Assembly: GCA_018712465.1 (NCBI GenBank)
Contig: DVGY01000098.1
Location: forward strand, 1-20,513
DNA length: 20,513 nucleotides
Direction: 5' to 3'
DNA from: Candidatus Egerieicola pullicola
GTDB lineage: Bacteria > Bacillota > Clostridia > Oscillospirales > Ruminococcaceae
Shown here: positions 14,663 to 20,513 of the stretch, piece by piece
Layout: each line of letters starts with the position of its first letter
How positions within the stretch are numbered: the stretch's first letter is position 1
The notes under the pieces: generated by a model
The model's database searches: none
The model's input: only the letters and a program-made list of their open reading frames with translations
What the model was told of the DNA's origin: nothing
Program-made: the position numbers and the translations under genes

Positions 14663-15616
14663 TCAACTTTGCTTTTTCTTGTTTCGATGCCGCCAAATCA
14701 ACACGCCAACGGTTGCAGCAGCGGCAATGACGGCCATGCCCATGACCATCCAGATACCTGTCCCGAATACTTGATCCCGCTGAGCAATCCCACAATAATC
14801 CATCTGTGGCATCTCTCCAACCAACCGTCCGCCTTCCGGAATTTCAGAAAAAGGAAGTTCCGGTGAAAAAGGTTTTGAATGGGCTGCCACTTGACGAAAA
14901 TCAAAGATACCATCCTTTGGCTGAGTGCCGGGAACAGAAATGTTTTGCAGATAACCTGCATCCCCGATTACTTCGGTTTCTGAAACCGTAACCATGGTAT
15001 CAATGGTATCGGAGCAGAGCAGGCAAACCGTCATTCCATTTCCGCTGCAGACCAACACTGCCTGGGAAACTTCTTGGGAGGAAGCGTCCATCCCAGCTTT
15101 AATGGCGGCGTCGTATCCCGGCATATATTCCGGCTCTGTGAATCCGGCACTGACAACGGTCCAATGATTCTCCCCTTGATCGCTGTGCTGTTCCAACTGA
15201 ACCGAAACCACATCCTCTTCCAAAAAGATGTATCCCTCCCACTTAGCATAACCGGTTTCCAGAGTTTTCAGCAAATCCTGGGTTGTTTGGATGGAATAGA
15301 GATCTTCCAATGTAATATAGATCTTATAAAAATGCTCCCACTGGATGTCCTGGATCTGGAGCGGGCGTTCCAGATGCACTCCCAGCCAGAGGTTTACCGA
15401 TTCCACAATCTCCTCGCCAAGAGAATGAATTTCCTGGTAATCGCTGTTTTGCCGGGTCAATTTATAGCTGGATGAAACGAAATCAGAAACGGAAACCTCC
15501 TGGTAACTCCGCCTTGGACAGAGCAGGGAAGGTTCTTCCGCCGCAGTCATAATTCCACCCTGAACACACAACACACCGGCCGCCAAGAAAGACAGCAATC
15601 TCGTTCCCATTTTCAT
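14663..15616 (-). CDS. Exported, membrane-anchored protein of unknown family, paralogue A
   Basis: The 317-residue product has an N-terminal signal segment (about 5-25), an extracytoplasmic region, a C-terminal membrane helix (about 286-308) and a basic tail (RHRNKKKQS), giving a type I topology. It shares with its neighbour the block CLLCSDTIDTxVTV (198-211), PGTxPKDGxF (229-238) and AAxSxxFxPxL (244-254), plus earlier matches around YITLEDLY (100-107) with TTQDLLKTLE and around GYDAAIKAGM (167-176). I do not recognise the family. Start: ATG at 15616 has AAAGGA 8 nt upstream; in-frame codons further out overlap the previous gene. It lies 4 nt after paralogue B, so the two form an operon, and it runs head-on into the flippase. 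The Cys residues at 198 and 201 are shared with B; a redox or metal role is open. Confidence 0.82.
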   Translation of the reverse strand: MKMGTRLLSFLAAGVLCVQGGIMTAAEEPSLLCPRRSYQEVSVSDFVSSSYKLTRQNSDYQEIHSLGEEIVESVNLWLGVHLERPLQIQDIQWEHFYKIYITLEDLYSIQTTQDLLKTLETGYAKWEGYIFLEEDVVSVQLEQHSDQGENHWTVVSAGFTEPEYMPGYDAAIKAGMDASSQEVSQAVLVCSGNGMTVCLLCSDTIDTMVTVSETEVIGDAGYLQNISVPGTQPKDGIFDFRQVAAHSKPFSPELPFSEIPEGGRLVGEMPQMDYCGIAQRDQVFGTGIWMVMGMAVIAAAATVGVLIWRHRNKKKQS

Positions 15617-15620
15617 TTGA

Positions 15621-16598
15621 CTATTCCTTTCTGATTGTACCCAATCCCGCAATTCTTTTCTGCCAAACTGCCAGGGCAGCTCCCATCGCCGCTAACAGCG
15701 CTGCCGTTAGTAAGCCAGTTTGCAGCAGGGTAAGGCCTTGTCTTTGAATGATGTGGGGCAGGGTGTTTCCCAACAATCCCACTTGCTGTTTCAGTTCCGT
15801 GGGGAGAAAGTCCAAAGTGGGCTGAAAAGAGGTGGAACGTGCCGCCAAGGCCGGGAAGGAAAATACTCCGTCTTTCGGTGTTGTTCCAGGAGCAACCACT
15901 GCATCCAAAAAGGAGGACGTGCCATAAACACTGGTTTCCCCCACTGTCACCAAAGTGTCAATGGTGTCGCTGCACAGCAGACAAACCTGGAACCCATAGG
16001 AGTTTCGCACCAAAAAGGCTTGGGTGGCGTCGGGGGTGTGCTGCAATCCGGTTTGAATGGCGGCATTATAACCAATCCGCTGGTTGGAATCCCCCACCGT
16101 TTCCATGGACTGAATGGTCCAGTAGTGGGATTTTACCGCTGATGAATCGGTTTGCGTCAACGAGAGGGTCCGCAGCTTCACCAAAATGCAATCATCCTCG
16201 ATGGTAATATAGCAGTCCCAGCCCAGTTCTCCCTGCTCCAAAGTTTCCAACAGCTGACCGGTGGTATGCAGGCCATACAGGTTTTCATCGGTGATGGAAA
16301 TGCGGTAATATTCCCCTGCTTGAATATCGGCTAAGGTGGCTTTTCGGGACAGGCTGCCCTGAAACTGCCGGTTCATTTCCTGCACCATCAAAGGCTGTAG
16401 GTTGGAAATCGCCCCATAATCCCTGCTGCCCGGATACAGGAAAATGTGTTCTGTGATCTGGTCCGGCAAAAAACATTGCTGCTCCATCCGTTCCGGTATC
16501 TGGAATTCCAACGGCTGGGGCACGGCTACAGTTCCTGCACAAATCCCCAGCAACAGACAGCACAGCCCTGCCGCCAGCACTTGCAATCTGCGACCCAT
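15621..16598 (-). CDS. Exported, membrane-anchored protein of unknown family, paralogue B
   Basis: A 325-residue protein with a Cys-rich signal segment (about 5-25), an external domain, a C-terminal hydrophobic segment (about 288-312) and a basic end. The shared block with paralogue A is VCLLCSDTIDTLVTV (205-219), PGTTPKDGVF (237-246) and LAARSTSFQP (251-260). The middle also aligns: YYRISITDENLYGLHTTGQLLETLEQ (97-122) with its counterpart in A, and IGYNAAIQTGLQ (175-186). The family is not recognised. ATG at 16598 has AAGGAGG with 7-nt spacing, a strong start. It is the first gene after the rpoC terminator; no clear sigma-A promoter was found in the 86 nt available, so either a promoter of another class or read-through from rpoC must drive it. 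The two genes look like an old tandem duplication. Confidence 0.82.
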   Translation of the reverse strand: MGRRLQVLAAGLCCLLLGICAGTVAVPQPLEFQIPERMEQQCFLPDQITEHIFLYPGSRDYGAISNLQPLMVQEMNRQFQGSLSRKATLADIQAGEYYRISITDENLYGLHTTGQLLETLEQGELGWDCYITIEDDCILVKLRTLSLTQTDSSAVKSHYWTIQSMETVGDSNQRIGYNAAIQTGLQHTPDATQAFLVRNSYGFQVCLLCSDTIDTLVTVGETSVYGTSSFLDAVVAPGTTPKDGVFSFPALAARSTSFQPTLDFLPTELKQQVGLLGNTLPHIIQRQGLTLLQTGLLTAALLAAMGAALAVWQKRIAGLGTIRKE

Positions 16599-16684
16599 TT
16601 TTCTTCCTCCTTTTCTATGGCTACTGCTTCTACCTCTTTTGTGGGAAACAAAGGGAAATTGGTTACCATCGCCGGGAAAAAACG

Positions 16685-16719
16685 CAAAAAAAGAGCCGAC
16701 ACTTTCGCATCAGCTCTTC
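16685..16719 (-). terminator. Intrinsic terminator of rpoC
   Basis: On the - strand AAGAGC (16718-16713) pairs with GCTCTT (16696-16691), the stem extends with G-T pairs, and a T7 run follows (16692-16686). It lies about 21 nt past the rpoC stop. Confidence 0.85.
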
Positions 16720-16739
16720 TTTTCTATGATTTGATTTCC

Positions 16740-19700
16740 TTAACTGCGGTCGCTGAGGGCTTCTTCCAAAGCGGCAGCCATGGTGCCCTGAGGTTGGGTG
16801 GGAACCACATGAACGTTGCGGTAGCAGCTCATACCGGTACCGGCAGGAATCAGCTTACCGATGATTACGTTTTCCTTCAAGCCTACCAGGGGGTCAACCT
16901 TACCCTTAATGGCAGCTTCGGTGAGCACCCGGGTGGTTTCCTGGAAGGAAGCAGCAGACAGGAAGCTTTCGGTGGCCAAGCTGGCCTTGGTGATGCCCAG
17001 CAGCACCGGTTCCACCTTAGCAGGACGGAGACCTTCTTCGCCGGCGGCAATCCGGGCCGCAATCTTCCGGTTGGCTTCCCGCACATCGGCGCGGTCCACC
17101 ATGGTGCCAGGCAGGAGATCGGTATCCCCGGCGTCGTCTACCCGGACGTTCTTCATCATCTGACGGACAATCACTTCGATATGCTTGTCGTTGGTGTCAA
17201 CGCCCTGGAGACGGTACACCTTCTGTACTTCGGTAATCAGGTAGTTGCGCACTGCCTGCTCGCCCAAAATAGCCAGCACGTCCTTGGGATTGATGGAACC
17301 TTCGGTGAGGGGCTGGCCCTTTTCCACATAATCGCCTTCGGACACCTTCAAGCGGTAGTTGAAGGGGATCATGTAGGAGCGTTCGTCCTCGCTGTTGGTA
17401 ACCACCACAGTACGGCTGCGCTTGACTTCTTCAAACCGGACCTTGCCTTCGATTTCAGAGATAATGGCGGCGCCTTTGGGACGACGGGCCTCAAACAACT
17501 CTTCAACACGGGGCAGACCTTGGGTGATGTCTTCTGCGTTTGCGATACCGCCGGTATGGAAGGTACGCATGGTCAACTGGGTACCAGGTTCGCCGATGGA
17601 CTGGGCCGCAATGATACCCACTGCTTCGCCCACCGCCACAGGCTTGCCGTTGGCCAGGTTGGCGCCGTAGCACTTGGCGCAGACGCCGTGTTTGCTCTCG
17701 CAGGAAAGGATAGAGCGGATCTTCACCGTGGTGATACCGGCGGCTTCGATCTTGGCCACGTCCTTCTCGTCAATGAGCTTATCCTTGCTCACCATCACTT
17801 CTCCGGTGACAGGATCCAACAGATCGTCACAGAGGTAACGGCCAACGATACGGTCTTCCAAGGGCTCGATCATTTCCTTGCCTTGGGTGATAGCGGAAAT
17901 TTCAATGCCTTCGTGAGTGCCGCAATCGTGTTCCCGTACCACCACTTCCTGGGATACGTCCACCAGACGACGGGTCAGGTAACCGGAGTCCGCAGTACGC
18001 AGCGCGGTATCCGCCAAGCCCTTCCGGGCGCCTCTGGAGGAGATGAAGTATTCCAGAATGTTCAGGCCCTGACGATAGTTCGCACGAATCGGAATTTCAA
18101 TGGTCTGGCCGGCGGTGTTGGCGATCAAGCCACGCATACCTGCCAGCTGACGAATCTGAGCGATAGAACCACGAGCACCGGAGTCCGCCATCATGAAGAT
18201 GGGGTTGTCGGGAGTCAAGCCGGCCTGCAGCTCTTCGGTGACCTTATCGGTGCAGTCGTTCCAAGTTTCCAGAACCTTGCTGTACCGCTGTTCATCGGAC
18301 AGGAAACCGTCTTCGTACTCTTCCTGGATCTGGAGCACTTTGTCCTCCGCCTGCCGGATCAATTCTTCCTTCTGAGGCGGCACGGTAGCGTCGCACACTG
18401 CCACGGTGATGGCGCTGCGGGTGGAGTACTTATAGCCCAACGCCTTGATGTTATCCAACACTTCGCTGGTCATGGCGGTGCCATGCACCCGGATGCAGCG
18501 GTCCACAATCTGACCGATCTGCTTTTTCTTCACCAGGAAGTCGATTTCCAGGTTGAACTCGTTTTCGCTCTTAGTGCGGTCCACAAAGCCCAAATCCTGA
18601 GGGATGGGCTCGTTGAAGATCATCCGGCCCACAGTGGTGTCGATGATCTTGCTGATGCTGTGCTCGCCCACCTTTTTGGTGATCCGAACCTTGATCTTGG
18701 CGTGGAGATCCACCACACCGGCCTGGTAAGCCATCAAGGCTTCGTTGTAATCCCGGAACACCTTGCCTTCGCCCTTGGCGCCGTCCTGGATCATGGTCAG
18801 GTAGTAAGCGCCTAAGATCATATCCTGGCTGGGCACTGCCACCGGCTTGCCGTCACTGGGTTTCAGCAGGTTGTTGGCAGCCAGCATCAGGAAACGGGCT
18901 TCGGCCTGAGCTTCCGCAGAAAGGGGAAGGTGAATTGCCATCTGGTCGCCGTCAAAGTCGGCGTTGTAAGCGGTACACACCAGGGGGTGCAGTTTCAGAG
19001 CCTTGCCTTCCACCAACACCGGCTCGAAGGCCTGAATGCCCAAACGGTGCAGCGTGGGTGCACGGTTCAACAGCACCGGGTGGTTCTTGATTACCACTTC
19101 CAAAGCGTCCCAAATAGCGGGATCGCCGTGCTCCACCATTTTCCGGGCGCCCTTGATGTTGTTGGCTTTCTGGGTTTCCACCAAGCGCTTCATTACAAAG
19201 GGCTTGAATAGTTCGATGGCCATTTCCTTGGGCACACCGCACTGATACATCTTCAGTTCCGGGCCAACCACGATAACGCTACGGCCGGAATAGTCCACAC
19301 GTTTACCCAACAGGTTCTGACGGAACCGGCCCTGCTTACCTTTCAGCATATCGGACAGGCTCTTCAGCGCACGGTTGTTGGGGCCGGTCACCGGACGTCC
19401 CCGGCGGCCGTTGTCGATCAGCGCGTCCACCGCTTCCTGCAGCATCCGCTTTTCGTTGCGGACGATGATGTCGGGAGCGTTGAGCTCCAACAAGCGCTTT
19501 AAGCGGTTGTTCCGGTTGATGACCCGGCGGTACAGATCGTTCAAATCAGAGGTGGCAAACCGGCCGCCGTCCAACTGTACCATAGGCCGCAGTTCCGGCG
19601 GGATCACCGGCACCACATCCAGCACCATCCATTCCGGACGGTTGCCGGACAGGCGGAAGCTTTCCACTACTTCCAAACGCTTGAGCAGACGAACCCGCTT

Positions 19701-20303
19701 CTGGCCGGATGCGTTTTCCAACTGTTCTTTCAGATCGTTGCTCAGCTGGTCCAGATCCATCTCCTTGAGCAGCTTCTGGATGGCTTCGGCACCCATACCG
19801 GCTTCAAAGCCGTCGCTGCCGTAACGTTCCACCATTTCTGCGTGCTCATTTTCGGTGAGAAGCTGGCACTTTTCCAGGCCGCTGTCCTTGGGATCGGTGA
19901 CAATGTACTTGGCAAAGTACAGCACTTCTTCCAGACGCCGGGGCGGCAGATCCAAAATCTGGCCCATCCGGGAAGGAACGCCCTTGAAGTACCAGATGTG
20001 GGATACCGGAGCCGCCAGTTCGATGTGGCCCATCCGTTCCCGGCGGACCTTGGCCCGGGTGACTTCTACGCCGCACTTATCACAAATCTGGCCTTTGTAG
20101 CGCTGGCGCTTATACTTTCCGCAGTGGCACTCCCAGTCCTTGGTAGGTCCGAAGATGCACTCGCAGAACAAGCCGCCTTTCTCCGGTTTCAGAGTCCGGT
20201 AGTTGATGGTTTCCGGCTTGGTAACCTCGCCGTAGGACCATTCCCGAATCTGTTCCGGAGATGCCAGACCGATTTTGATTGAATCAAAAGAATTATATTC
20301 CAT
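16740..20303 (-). CDS. rpoC: DNA-directed RNA polymerase subunit beta'
   Basis: The largest catalytic subunit of RNA polymerase. The 1187-residue length is that of Firmicutes beta', without the large proteobacterial insertion. The N-terminal zinc ribbon is Cys59, Cys61, Cys74 and Cys77; the switch/clamp region includes QNLLGKRVDYSGRSVIVVGPELK. The catalytic magnesium loop NADFDGDQM is at 447-455 (Asp449, Asp451, Asp453). The second zinc site is Cys794, Cys868, Cys875 and Cys878. The trigger-loop region shows GEPGTQLTMRTFHTGG, and the C-terminal part has GITKASLATESFLSAASFQETTRVLTEAA. ATG at 20303 has AGAGGAG 7 nt upstream. It follows rpoB after 39 nt and ends at a terminator, so the transcript stops here rather than entering ribosomal protein genes. 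Confidence 0.99.
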   Translation of the reverse strand: MEYNSFDSIKIGLASPEQIREWSYGEVTKPETINYRTLKPEKGGLFCECIFGPTKDWECHCGKYKRQRYKGQICDKCGVEVTRAKVRRERMGHIELAAPVSHIWYFKGVPSRMGQILDLPPRRLEEVLYFAKYIVTDPKDSGLEKCQLLTENEHAEMVERYGSDGFEAGMGAEAIQKLLKEMDLDQLSNDLKEQLENASGQKRVRLLKRLEVVESFRLSGNRPEWMVLDVVPVIPPELRPMVQLDGGRFATSDLNDLYRRVINRNNRLKRLLELNAPDIIVRNEKRMLQEAVDALIDNGRRGRPVTGPNNRALKSLSDMLKGKQGRFRQNLLGKRVDYSGRSVIVVGPELKMYQCGVPKEMAIELFKPFVMKRLVETQKANNIKGARKMVEHGDPAIWDALEVVIKNHPVLLNRAPTLHRLGIQAFEPVLVEGKALKLHPLVCTAYNADFDGDQMAIHLPLSAEAQAEARFLMLAANNLLKPSDGKPVAVPSQDMILGAYYLTMIQDGAKGEGKVFRDYNEALMAYQAGVVDLHAKIKVRITKKVGEHSISKIIDTTVGRMIFNEPIPQDLGFVDRTKSENEFNLEIDFLVKKKQIGQIVDRCIRVHGTAMTSEVLDNIKALGYKYSTRSAITVAVCDATVPPQKEELIRQAEDKVLQIQEEYEDGFLSDEQRYSKVLETWNDCTDKVTEELQAGLTPDNPIFMMADSGARGSIAQIRQLAGMRGLIANTAGQTIEIPIRANYRQGLNILEYFISSRGARKGLADTALRTADSGYLTRRLVDVSQEVVVREHDCGTHEGIEISAITQGKEMIEPLEDRIVGRYLCDDLLDPVTGEVMVSKDKLIDEKDVAKIEAAGITTVKIRSILSCESKHGVCAKCYGANLANGKPVAVGEAVGIIAAQSIGEPGTQLTMRTFHTGGIANAEDITQGLPRVEELFEARRPKGAAIISEIEGKVRFEEVKRSRTVVVTNSEDERSYMIPFNYRLKVSEGDYVEKGQPLTEGSINPKDVLAILGEQAVRNYLITEVQKVYRLQGVDTNDKHIEVIVRQMMKNVRVDDAGDTDLLPGTMVDRADVREANRKIAARIAAGEEGLRPAKVEPVLLGITKASLATESFLSAASFQETTRVLTEAAIKGKVDPLVGLKENVIIGKLIPAGTGMSCYRNVHVVPTQPQGTMAAALEEALSDRS

Positions 20304-20342
20304 GTTCAGACTCCTCTACTATCCAATCGAATGGGTGTGCTG

Positions 20343-20513
20343 TTAAAATTCTTCTTCCTCCATGGTCGGATCTACCAAATCGCTGAGGTCGGGCTGATCG
20401 TCCGCAAAGTCATCGCTGTCCAGATCTTCAAACAGATCGCTGAGATCATCGGTCTGGCCCAGCTCTTCTGCCTTCTCGTCGGAGTTTTCCATGGTGTACC
20501 CGTCCATTTCTCC
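20343..20513 (-). CDS. rpoB: C-terminal end of RNA polymerase subunit beta, cut by the window
   Basis: The last 56 codons and TAA stop of a frame that is open to the window edge, just upstream of rpoC. The visible part is a strongly acidic tail: 24 of 56 residues are Asp or Glu by hand count, one is Lys. It holds a short repeat (DLSDLF and DLSDLV) and ends in MEEEEF. No catalytic part is in the window, so the name rests on the rpoB-rpoC order, which is near universal, and on acidic tails being known at the beta C-terminus of Firmicutes. Confidence 0.88.
   Translation of the reverse strand, partial: GEMDGYTMENSDEKAEELGQTDDLSDLFEDLDSDDFADDQPDLSDLVDPTMEEEEF

Noticed and set aside
16446..18815. 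A 789-codon open frame on the + strand opposite rpoC and paralogue B
   Set aside because: Antisense shadow produced by the codon bias of rpoC; it crosses the rpoC terminator and has no motif or start signal.

Overview
The window reads as chromosomal DNA from a Gram-positive, endospore-lineage member of the Clostridia, probably near the Oscillospiraceae/Ruminococcaceae. This placement is inferred from gene content and style, not from a search. Supporting signs are a perfect CIRCE operator at groESL, a class III fructose-1,6-bisphosphatase, a CBS/DRTGG-type family II pyrophosphatase, a SpoVB-type flippase, sigma-A promoters with strong AGGAGG-like ribosome sites, and a moderately GC-rich coding style. 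No mobile element, tRNA, rRNA or CRISPR array was seen.

Layout, left to right. At 2-364 (+) is the 3' part of atpC (ATP synthase epsilon), ending at a bidirectional terminator shared with a convergent small lipoprotein gene (435-1016, -). groES-groEL (3195-1239, -) follows, with its promoter and CIRCE. Divergent from it is a CtpE-like P-type ATPase (3541-5913, +) with a 120-nt leader. Next come ppaC (6273-7922, +), with its own promoter and a roughly 170-nt leader rich in hairpins, and fbp (8176-10128, +). A cadC-cadA metal-efflux operon (12997-10202, -) has its promoter and CadC-type operator upstream, and CadA carries a duplicated N-terminal metal-binding domain. A SpoVB-like flippase (13163-14647, +) runs head-on into a pair of related exported proteins of unknown family (15616-14663 and 16598-15621, -). 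The right end is rpoC (20303-16740, -), preceded by the last codons of rpoB.

Much of the content is housekeeping: energy (atpC), protein folding (groESL), pyrophosphate removal (ppaC), gluconeogenesis (fbp) and transcription (rpoBC). The accessory parts are the lipoprotein, the two P-type ATPases with different ion classes, the CadC sensor circuit, and the paralogous exported pair. The candidates for something undescribed are the exported-protein pair, which sits where the str-operon ribosomal genes would usually follow rpoC, and the structured leaders of ppaC and the P-type ATPase.
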